DNA of 51,323 nucleotides. It comes from Planctomycetota bacterium. Lineage in GTDB: Bacteria; Planctomycetota; Phycisphaerae; Sedimentisphaerales; Anaerohalosphaeraceae. Below are positions 34,508 to 42,800 of this stretch, piece after piece. The DNA is taken from assembly GCA_019456225.1 (NCBI GenBank), contig VRUI01000031.1, positions 1 to 51,323 on the forward strand, in the 5' to 3' direction. The first letter of the stretch is position 1, and every line of letters begins with the position of its first letter. Under the pieces are notes generated by a model. It did not search any database. It was not told the DNA's origin and was given only the letters and a program-made list of their open reading frames with translations. The position numbers and the translations under genes are program-made.

Positions 34508-35575
34508 AATGGTCACCATCAGATGCCAGCCATTCCCTGAGCTTAATACACCCTCTGGCTTTTCGGCAACATCTGCCGGGCCTATCTCGCCGGCGCAATA
34601 AGTCCCGAAGATCGGGGTTGTTTTGCCGAACTCTTTTTGGATTGCATCCAGCTCGTCCTGGAGATTGTCGAGTCTGCCTTTTCTGCCCGCACAGTTAAAT
34701 GCCAGAGCCGCGATAGGCTTAGCGTCAAGATTTGCGAGAGCTTCGGCGAAACCTTCACCGGCTGACGAAATAACCTCCGAGTTTTTCTGGGCCTTTCTGC
34801 CTGACAGCGATACCTTGAAATCGCCCGAGAGCATAAATGCTATTGCGCTGTCGGTAAACATCTTGCCCTGGTAATAAACATAAGTCTGGCCGGGATTCTT
34901 GTTTGCCGATCCGCCGGTGATAGGAAAATCTTTGCCCAGAACTTTGTGAGCGCCTTCGACTACATAAGCATTCTTTGGCGAGTGAGCATCCGGGATAAGC
35001 ACCATAAGTTTTGAGTCTTCCGTTTTTTGCAGTTTAGAAGAAATGCTCGCCCCGGCATCCTGCAACCGCTGCTGCAGTTCGTCGAGATTATCTTCCTCCG
35101 TCAATTTAGAGACCCCAAGATTCTCTTCAAGTGCCGCCGAAACAGATATACCCGCCCCGCCGATGCCGATGACTCGTATTGTATCATTATCCGAACATCC
35201 ATCCTGCCCAAACGAACCATAAGAAGCAAAGCCATAAACGATACTGCTGTCAAATACAGAGCATACACCCTTAAGGGCTTTGCTCTTTGCGGATTTATCT
35301 TCAAAGTATTCAGCAATGATAACAGCATGAACAGGAGCATCGCCCATTTGCTGTTTTAACGTAAATGCCGCCATCTGTCCAGCATAAAAGGGATTGTTGC
35401 CGACGCGATATTGATGTGTACCGTCGTGAGCGGCGACCTTTATGACAATATCTCCGCCAGCTATTGCGGCAGGTGAGGACGCAGGATTAGTAACTGGTTT
35501 GCCGCAACCGGTCATTGTAATTATCGCTGCAATTAGAATTGCCAATATAAAGTAACTTTGTGTTTTTCCGAACAT
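34496..35575 (-). CDS. Exported FIST-domain lipoprotein
   Basis: The 359-residue protein begins with a lipoprotein signal (YFILAILIAAIITMTGC). The rest matches FIST N and FIST C (VHAVIIAEYFEDKSAKSKAL, GFASYGSFGQDG, and FNCAGRKGRLDNL to TPIFGTYCAGEIGPADV). FIST domains usually sit in the cytoplasm and are thought to sense amino-acid-like ligands; here the signal puts it outside the cytoplasm. I chose ATG 35575 because GGAG lies 7 bases before it. It overlaps the convergent bioF-like gene by 12 bases; a family A repeat lies just upstream. Confidence 0.82.
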   Translation of the reverse strand: MFGKTQSYFILAILIAAIITMTGCGKPVTNPASSPAAIAGGDIVIKVAAHDGTHQYRVGNNPFYAGQMAAFTLKQQMGDAPVHAVIIAEYFEDKSAKSKALKGVCSVFDSSIVYGFASYGSFGQDGCSDNDTIRVIGIGGAGISVSAALEENLGVSKLTEEDNLDELQQRLQDAGASISSKLQKTEDSKLMVLIPDAHSPKNAYVVEGAHKVLGKDFPITGGSANKNPGQTYVYYQGKMFTDSAIAFMLSGDFKVSLSGRKAQKNSEVISSAGEGFAEALANLDAKPIAALAFNCAGRKGRLDNLQDELDAIQKEFGKTTPIFGTYCAGEIGPADVAEKPEGVLSSGNGWHLMVTILGR

Positions 35576-35599
35576 TTTGATCTCCATAAATAAATTATT

Positions 35600-35694
35600 G
35601 TTTTAATAAAACAGCTTCAGCCGTCAGGCCGTTTCCATCATTATACATTATACAATATGGTACATCCCGGCTTTACGTCGGGAATCATTATACA
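35600..35694 (-). repeat. Leader repeat family A, copy 3, plus a second hairpin
   Basis: CAGCC-GTCA-GGCCG (35618-35631) matches the core of family A, followed by AT-rich words and the hairpin CCCGGC-TTTAC-GTCGGG (about 35666-35682). It lies in the leader of the FIST gene. Confidence 0.5.
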
Positions 35695-35696
35695 TT

Positions 35697-35722
35697 TCAA
35701 ACTGGCCGACCGGCCAGTTTGA
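35697..35722. repeat. Stop-proximal palindrome family B, copy 3
   Basis: CAAACTGGCCG-AC-CGGCCAGTTTG is a perfect 11-base-pair stem (35698-35721), starting 6 bases after the stop codon of the CBM9-like gene. Confidence 0.6.
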
Positions 35723-35727
35723 GTAAG

Positions 35728-36786
35728 TCAGTACTTCGTAGTACAGAATCCCCATTCGAGTTTGCTGTCAAAGGGTGGTTTTTGTTCCCACTTAACGCCC
35801 TTCCACGACGACCATGCAAACTTGCTTCTCTGGGAATTCCAAAGACCGCTGAATTGTCCCAAGTCTCGAATACCCGTACCGTCCGGGTCGTGGACAAGGA
35901 AGGACATCTGGTAATCTCTGCCGGTCATTGGTTTTAACTTTGGCATTAACGAAAATGGTATAGAGCATTCATAGACTGTGAGATTTTTTTTGCGTTTGAC
36001 AACGACTTTAACATCTTTGACATGCAAAGGCGCAAGTGCCCTGTCTTTGCCGGCGATGGCGATCTTGTCGCCGGGACGCATTAACAGAAAGCATTTGTCC
36101 GTGGAGAGGAAACCGGGCGAATCGACGATGAGAAATTCATACCGCTGTGATTTCTGGTCCACGGCGGTCGGTGTATTGGTTTTTCTAGGGGCGATAGCGA
36201 ACTGTACGGCGTCTATCGGCTTGTCGGATTTAGCTTTGTATCCGGAAAGTTTATCCTCTTGGACTTCTACGGCAACATTAAAATACTTTTTGTTCCAGCC
36301 GGTCCGGATTATTGTTTTGCGGTCTTTGGTAACAAATGAAACAGGAACGGCAGGCTCCCAGTCTTTCAGCTTCGCATCGATTTTGGGCTTGAATACCGGG
36401 GTGGTCGCGACAAAAATATTCCGCTTAAAAACTTTTTGATCACCGCCGGAGATTACGGTAATCTCAACGGGATAAGAGTTGGATTTGAGATCGATCGCCT
36501 TGTCAATCGTGATCGAGACTTTTCTGGTCTCTTCGGGTTTGAGCGAAAGATCGATCTCGCCGGGAGAAATATTCCAGCCCTTCGGATATTTAATCTGCAT
36601 TTTGCAACTGAAAGGAGCATCCTTCCGGTTTTTTACAATGATATGTGTATTCGGGCCGGTAGACGGCGGCACGATGATATTTTCGGCGCGGACAAGGAGC
36701 GGGAAATGTTCTGCGAAAATTATGGAGCTAAACCCGCAAATGCAGCCTGATATAAGCATTATCTTAAAAACGCAGTTTTTTTGCAT
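35728..36786 (-). CDS. Secreted protein with NEW3-like and CBM9-like domains
   Basis: The 352-residue protein has a signal peptide (FKIMLISGCICGFSSIIFAE). An Ig-like domain resembling NEW3 follows (NTHIIVKNRKDAPFSCKMQI, and PEETRKVSITIDKA), and then a family-9-like carbohydrate-binding domain (KIDAKLKDWEPAV, IIRTGWNKKYFNVAVEVQED, RYEFLIVDSPG). It may bind or act on polysaccharide at the cell surface (inference). The ATG at 36786 has AAAAGGTG 8 bases upstream; the longest frame adds 16 residues. A family B palindrome follows the stop, and an orphan small gene is divergent. Confidence 0.72.
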   Translation of the reverse strand: MQKNCVFKIMLISGCICGFSSIIFAEHFPLLVRAENIIVPPSTGPNTHIIVKNRKDAPFSCKMQIKYPKGWNISPGEIDLSLKPEETRKVSITIDKAIDLKSNSYPVEITVISGGDQKVFKRNIFVATTPVFKPKIDAKLKDWEPAVPVSFVTKDRKTIIRTGWNKKYFNVAVEVQEDKLSGYKAKSDKPIDAVQFAIAPRKTNTPTAVDQKSQRYEFLIVDSPGFLSTDKCFLLMRPGDKIAIAGKDRALAPLHVKDVKVVVKRKKNLTVYECSIPFSLMPKLKPMTGRDYQMSFLVHDPDGTGIRDLGQFSGLWNSQRSKFAWSSWKGVKWEQKPPFDSKLEWGFCTTKY

Positions 36787-37087
36787 ATCAAACACCTTTT
36801 CGATATTTATCGGATTCGGAGCAACTGTCATCATTTATAAGTCATTTAGCCGCATAACTCAAGTCTTTTTCCAAATAATTCAGCAAAAGTACTTATGCTT
36901 ATGGACTAAGCTGCAGGCATTAAATGCCGATAGAACGTCTGATACTTTTGAAGTACGAATCAAAATATAGTTAGTCTTTTACAAATGAGATTGAACGCAA
37001 GATGTTCATAAAATTTAAACGCCAAAGCTTGACCCATACTCTCTTGTATGGTTCAGGTCAGGCCTGATTAAGTAATGGGGGCAGCAA
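36787..37087. other. Divergent gap with small hairpins before the 86-residue gene
   Basis: The 300-base gap contains a perfect 6-bp hairpin CCATAC-TCTCTT-GTATGG (37034-37051) and a palindrome TCAGGCCTGA (37058-37067) just before the ribosome binding site of the next gene. No promoter is convincing and no RNA family is recognised. Confidence 0.35.
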
Positions 37088-37348
37088 ATGGATCCTAAAA
37101 GGATATATGAATTGATACTTTCCGGCAGTAAGGCTTCGGACGATGAGGTCTATAGCGGTTTTGATGTTTCTGAGATCATCGACGAATTTGCCGTAGTCAA
37201 CAGGGCCGTGAAAGAATTAGAGAATGCGGTGGGAGATTTTGAAAGTCAAACCGGATTTAATAATGACTTTACGGCAATCAATCGCAAAATGCAAACGAAA
37301 AAAATGGCCCTGGAATTTGAAGGGGTTGACGCAGCGTACGAGATGTGA
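37088..37348 (+). CDS. Small protein of unknown function, 86 residues
   Basis: This acidic small protein (MDPKRIYELILSGSKASDDE onward) starts at an ATG with GGGGGC 6 bases upstream, a strong ribosome binding site. It is helical, with a hydrophobic-charged pattern DVSEIIDEFAVVNRAVKELE suggesting a coiled coil. No signal, metal motif or known family is visible. It lies alone between the CBM9-like gene (divergent) and the exopolysaccharide operon end (convergent), and is followed by a family B hairpin. Confidence 0.6.
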   Translation: MDPKRIYELILSGSKASDDEVYSGFDVSEIIDEFAVVNRAVKELENAVGDFESQTGFNNDFTAINRKMQTKKMALEFEGVDAAYEM

Positions 37349-37350
37349 CA

Positions 37351-37374
37351 CAAACGGACCTTCAGGTCGGTTTG
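37351..37374 (+). terminator. Family B hairpin after the small gene, possible terminator
   Basis: CAAACGGACC-TTCA-GGTCGGTTTG (37351-37374) has one mismatch and is followed by a T-rich run AGAGTTTTTAG. It begins 3 bases after the stop at 37348. Confidence 0.55.
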
Positions 37375-37432
37375 AGAGTTTTTAGTCTTTAGGGATGGAT
37401 TCGACCATTTGGCCGAGGCATACTATAAAAAA

Positions 37433-37464
37433 AACTCAAACTGACTGATTAGCCAGTTTGAGTT
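37433..37464. terminator. Bidirectional terminator ending the exopolysaccharide operon
   Basis: AACTCAAACTG (37433-37443) pairs perfectly with CAGTTTGAGTT (37454-37464), with an A-run on one side and a T-rich run on the other. It separates the small gene from the operon that ends at 37506. It also belongs to the family B palindromes. Confidence 0.75.
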
Positions 37465-37505
37465 AATTTTGTTAACAGTAACCTGATATTCCTATAGCAT
37501 TACGA

Positions 37506-39731
37506 TCACGACGTAAGTTTTGGTTTAACCTTTTGATACCGATTATACGTATCGTATTTCTCATGGAAGTATCCGCCCTTCATTGACTTGACGCCCACAA
37601 GTATGGTTCCTAATACGTTAGCATTGACCTCTTTGAGTTCGCGTAATGCACGCTGAGCTGCTCCGCGTTTGGTTTGTTCGGCATTGAATACCAGTATTGT
37701 TCCATCGACTTCAGAGGCGAGTATCTTTGCCTCGCTGACCAGCAAAGGAGGACCGTCAATTATGACGTAGTCATATTGTTGACGGACGGTTTTTATCAAC
37801 TCGATCATCTTGTCACTTGCAAGCAATTCCGAAGGATTCAGAGGAAGCGGGCCGCTGTCAATAATATCGAAGCCGTCAAGTTCCGAAGAACGGATGACTG
37901 AATCCTTGCTGCACTGATCCATAAGATAGTTGCTCAAGCCGAAATCGGGATGCTCAAGCTCGGTACCGTCGGACTTTCTTCGTTCAAAAAGAACCGTCGT
38001 CGCAGGTTTTCTGAAGTTAGTATCGATCAAAAGAACACGTTTTCCGTCGGCAACGAAAGTATAGGCGGTATTAACGGCAACTGTTGTCTTACCGTCGCCG
38101 GGGTTACCGCTGGTCACTAGCAATGTCTTGTGAGAAGTTCCGGAACCGGACAGTGTTAAACTGGTCCTGAACTGACGATACGCCTCGCTCATGATCGAAT
38201 AGGGAGCTTCGCGAACGACATGATAAAGATTGAGACGTTTGACGGTCCTGTCCTCTGATCTGTGACAGATCGTACCGAGTAAAGGAGCACGCATGTGCTT
38301 GATAACTTCGCTTGGCGAACGGAGAAGGTCGTTTAATAACTCAACTGCAAACGCAAGTCCTATACCGATCATAAACCCTAGTAAAAAACCGCCGGGAAGA
38401 AAAATCAAGAGCTTGGGCGAACTCATTTCCAGAGGCTCCCTTGGACTGAGACCGATCTTAACTTTTGAAAGTGTAATAATGTTAGCCTTTACAATACTGA
38501 GCTTTTCAATAAAGCTGTTCATTTCTTCGAGTTCTGCGCGTTTCGCATCTCTCCTGACAACAATTGTCTCGTAATCGGCTCTAAGCCGGGAAACATCTCT
38601 GTACGTGTTACGGGCACTTTGAACCTGTGCCTTCTGAGTTACGAGTTTAGCCTGAAGCCTGCTTAATTGTTCCATTTCGAAGGCCAGTTGAGCATCTACG
38701 AACAACGCACCGATCTTGGCTTGCCACTTCATCAAAGCAGTTTTTTGCTCGTCAAGAGCCTTGGCGGTTTCCTTGACGCGATTATGGTCGTCTCCAAACG
38801 AAGACTTAAGTCTTTTGAGCTCGACTTCCAGGGTATCGACTCTCAAACGCATATTTCTCGCCAACTGGTCCTGCTCAACGCGTTCCTTGACGATCTCATC
38901 ATAATCGCCGCGGTTTTTACGCCTGGTCAGAATGATGATGTTTTCATTCGTTTCTCCAATTTCTGTGGTGAGTTCATTTTCCACTTGCTCTAGATTTGCG
39001 AGTGTATCGTCGAGATAATCGCGATAGGTTTTCTGACCCAGGGAGGTGTTCGTAGTATCACGCATACCTTTGAGATCTCTTTCAAGTGCATCAAATTCTC
39101 CCTGTATTTTTTTATGCTGTGCTCTAGTCGCTTCAAGTTTCGCCCCGGAATCGTCCCCGGCGGCTTTACGCTCTTTAGCTAGGAATAGGCCGATTGCTTC
39201 ATCGACAGTTTCTTTAGCTTCCTTAGGAGATGAAGTTTTCATTGATACGACAATATGACTTCTATCCCTGGCCGCTGAACCACGCAGATTATCCGCCAGG
39301 TATTCGACCTTGTCAGCGGTAGTTGTATATTTCTTAAACCACTTCATTTCGCGAATATCGTCATCCAGAAGAAGATCCTGAAGAAAACCCTGGTCCCGGA
39401 ATCTAAAAGCCTTTGTAGAACGGAACTGATAAAATAGATCCGGGTTCGGCTGGGGGCCACCTATCTTCGTCGGATCGACATCGATAGGCGGCAGAACCTC
39501 GATAGCGCCTATAGAAGTATATTTCGGAAAGTATGTCTTCACTAAGAACCATGAACCGACGCCGGCACATGTTCCAAGAATAGTAAAAACAACTATCATG
39601 AAAATATGTCGCCGGATAATACCGACAATCTCTTTGGGAGTCATTGTACTTGCTGCAGGACCGGAATTTGCGGGGTCTCGCCGGGCAGGTACACGCACTA
39701 CTCTACTACCTGGTTGTATTTCGTTAGCCAT
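37506..39731 (-). CDS. Polysaccharide chain-length protein fused to tyrosine kinase (GumC/Wzc type)
   Basis: The 741-residue membrane protein has an N-terminal helix (IFMIVVFTILGTCAGVGSWF), a Wzz-type periplasmic domain with long coiled coils (about 60-430), a second helix (LLIFLPGGFLLGFMIGIGLA, about 432-455) and a bacterial tyrosine-kinase domain: Walker A SGNPGDGKTTVA, A-prime LLIDTNFRKP, Walker B YVIIDGPPLL. The C-terminus ends with a tyrosine cluster (YFHEKYDTYNRYQKV), the usual autophosphorylation site. It sets polysaccharide length and regulates export. It is the last gene of the exosortase-exopolysaccharide operon. Confidence 0.93.
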   Translation of the reverse strand: MANEIQPGSRVVRVPARRDPANSGPAASTMTPKEIVGIIRRHIFMIVVFTILGTCAGVGSWFLVKTYFPKYTSIGAIEVLPPIDVDPTKIGGPQPNPDLFYQFRSTKAFRFRDQGFLQDLLLDDDIREMKWFKKYTTTADKVEYLADNLRGSAARDRSHIVVSMKTSSPKEAKETVDEAIGLFLAKERKAAGDDSGAKLEATRAQHKKIQGEFDALERDLKGMRDTTNTSLGQKTYRDYLDDTLANLEQVENELTTEIGETNENIIILTRRKNRGDYDEIVKERVEQDQLARNMRLRVDTLEVELKRLKSSFGDDHNRVKETAKALDEQKTALMKWQAKIGALFVDAQLAFEMEQLSRLQAKLVTQKAQVQSARNTYRDVSRLRADYETIVVRRDAKRAELEEMNSFIEKLSIVKANIITLSKVKIGLSPREPLEMSSPKLLIFLPGGFLLGFMIGIGLAFAVELLNDLLRSPSEVIKHMRAPLLGTICHRSEDRTVKRLNLYHVVREAPYSIMSEAYRQFRTSLTLSGSGTSHKTLLVTSGNPGDGKTTVAVNTAYTFVADGKRVLLIDTNFRKPATTVLFERRKSDGTELEHPDFGLSNYLMDQCSKDSVIRSSELDGFDIIDSGPLPLNPSELLASDKMIELIKTVRQQYDYVIIDGPPLLVSEAKILASEVDGTILVFNAEQTKRGAAQRALRELKEVNANVLGTILVGVKSMKGGYFHEKYDTYNRYQKVKPKLTS

Positions 39732-39843
39732 TTTAATTAATCTCCTAATCTAGACGCACAAAGTATATTCGTTTGAATAAAACGCGTCGTTATAATTACT
39801 GCTTTTCCGATAATAATCATTATTACAATTAATCGCAGAAAAC

Positions 39844-42800
39844 TTAATTTGATACTCTCGCCACTGCGGCAACCAGCTCTTCCTTGTCCTTTGCAGATAA
39901 AGCATCACCTGCTAGTTCCAGTGCTTTTATATAGTTATCTTTGGCTTCCTGCATTTCAGAAAGTCCTTCGTGAGCCATACCAAGGTGATTAACAAGATCC
40001 CATGGCAATTCAATACTGTTTTTTTCGATGATACCTATGGCACTATGGAGCAGCTCCTTGGCCTTCTTGTGTTGGCCGGACTTGCACAGCGTAAAGGCGT
40101 AGGTATCTATTACGTTAGAGTCATTGGGACTGACTTTATATGCTCGTTTGCCGTATTCAACGGCCTTGTCGATATTGGTGCCCGTTTTGGCAAAGAAGTA
40201 AGCGAGGTTGTTCAGTACACCAGGATTGTTGGGATTTTTAGACAGCATTAAGGTATTGGCCTTGATAGCTATGTCGAGATATTTGTCGCTTGCGTTTCTC
40301 ATATATGCACCAACTGCAATATTGGCCTTGATTGCGAGCATATCAAGATGCCCGCCGCTGTCGGGAGGCAATCCCTTCAGGCAATTATCAACATAAGCTA
40401 TTGCCTCATCGAACTGTTGTTTGCTAGCCATGATCGTCGACATCATGCGGTTAGCGGCAAACGAATTCGAGTCTCGGGCAAGTTCATTCTTGCACCATTT
40501 TTCAACTTCTTCAACACCGATGACGTTTGACATGTTATTGAGTATTTTAAGGACAAATAAATTGTTCTCACCGCTCGCTTCAATGGCCTTATAGAAATAT
40601 TCAAGCGTTTTTTTGCGTCTGTCGAGTTTATCTTCAGCTTTTGCCATATTCAGATAAGCAACAGGCGCATACTTTGTATCAATGTACTTTGCGGCAACAT
40701 CAATAGCTCTTTGATATTGCCTGGAGCTCATGATTGCCTGGAGATAACCTTCAAGTATAACAAAAATGCTTTTGGAACCTTTTCCAAGTTCCATGGCCGT
40801 AAGGAAGTATTTTTCAGCATCGTAAAATTCGCCCTCAATAAGAGAAAAACGACCGGCTCGGAAATGCCAGTTGATGCTTTCGGGATACTTCTCCAGAGTT
40901 TTCTTATAGAAAGCAATAAGATCGGTTTTTCTGCCGCTCTTAGTATAAAGTTGTTCCAGCATGTTCATCATACGCATTGGGGCGCGGTCGTCCTTCAATG
41001 CCGAAGAAAGAACCCCGATGGCCCTTTCGGTATCGCCGCTCCTGGTATAGACCTTTGCCAACTCTATTTGAATTATCGAGTTGTCATCGATACGTCTGCT
41101 CTTGTCAAGATCCTGAATAGCTTTATCGTAATCGCCGCCGATACTGTGGATCTGGCCCCTTAAACGCCACGCAATAGCGTTATCCGGGTCGATTGCAAGA
41201 TATTTATCAATGAGTTTTAGAGCTATTTCAAGTTTACCGTTGGACATAGCCGACCACGATTCCAGCAATCGACCACGACGCTCGTCAGGGTACTTGGTAC
41301 GGAAACTGCCAAGTAAAGAGGTAGATTCGCTCACAAGACCTGCATCAAGGTACAACTGGATCTGGAGGAGTTCATTGCCAACATTCTTATTGATCGACAA
41401 AAGATCTTGAGAATACTTTATGAGCCCTTCCTTATCCAAAGTCTCTTTACAGGTCCTCATAAGCCCTCTTAAGACCTTTTCATTTTTAGGATCTGACTGA
41501 TGCAATTTAATAAGAATTGCCTTCGCTTTCTCAAACTGGCTGTCACGAAGATGGAACACCCACAACAACTCTTCGCGATCTTCAAGGATCTTTACCGCCT
41601 CATCGTGTTTGCCGGTCAATCTCAAGAAATCACAGTAAGCATCGACAACTGCATCGACTTTGGGAGCCATCGCATAAGCCTTTTCGAAGGCGGGTTCGGC
41701 GATGTCAAAAAGTGCCTGCTTCACGGCCTTGTTGATCGTGCGATCAGCTAAATCTCTGGCCATATTACCAAGCAAAATAAAATTCCCTACAGTTGGAACG
41801 CGTTTTGCAAGTTTCTGCTGAATAGAAATCGCCGCTACCGGGTCGCTTTCGCTAATAAACCTGGCAAGCAAACTCTGGATCTGCCACTCGTTCGGATTCA
41901 AAAATACCGCTCTCACAAGCGCAGTCTTCATCTCTTCCCGATGAGTTTCGGTTACTTTGATACCAAGCGCGATATTCCTGGCCTCGATTGCGAGTACTAC
42001 TTGCTTTGCAACAATACCATCCAGTGAATTGATACTGGCGGCAGCCTTAGCGTTCCTGACCGCTTCTTCGTATTCGCCTTTCGCGGCATATATCTGGCTC
42101 TTTAGAATATATGCATATGGTAATATTGGACGAATCTCCAGGCATACATCAATCCTCTTAATTGCACTGTCATATAGCTTTTTGGCAATATCTATCCGGG
42201 CAATAAAAAATTCTCCCCCGCAAGAGTCAATATTATTCTTTTTCACAGTCGTAAGAATCGCACTAGCTGCATCAAAATCATCCAATTTCAATGCCGCGTC
42301 AAAAAAGCCTCCGACTGCATCGGTATTGTCCGGGTCGATCTTAAGAGCGGCTTTGTACTCGGCAAGTGATTTCTCATTTTGACCCGCTGAAAAATAAAAA
42401 CGACCAAGAAGGACATGACGCCGTAGCTCATCGGGCGTATCGTTGAGAATACGTTCGCGAATTTCATTTTGTTTTTCGCCAGGAACATTTAACGGATCGG
42501 GTTGAGCGAAGATTGCCTTGTAAAAAAGAGCATCGGCGTTATTTTCCGCAGCAGCAATGTAAGAATCGATTAGTTCAAAAGCTTTTTCAGTTTCGCCGTC
42601 TCTGAATAATTGACCGCAGATGCCGGAGGGGAATGCAAATTCGGGTAATCCAATTTTTATAAGCTTCCTGGCAACCATAAAACGTTGCGTCTGGAGTTGC
42701 TTTATCTCTTTTTTAAGAGACTCAGTATCTGCCTTATAATCGTCAGCCTCCGGATCCAATGCAGATAACTGTAATGTCAACGCAGAAAGGTGAGTGCTGA

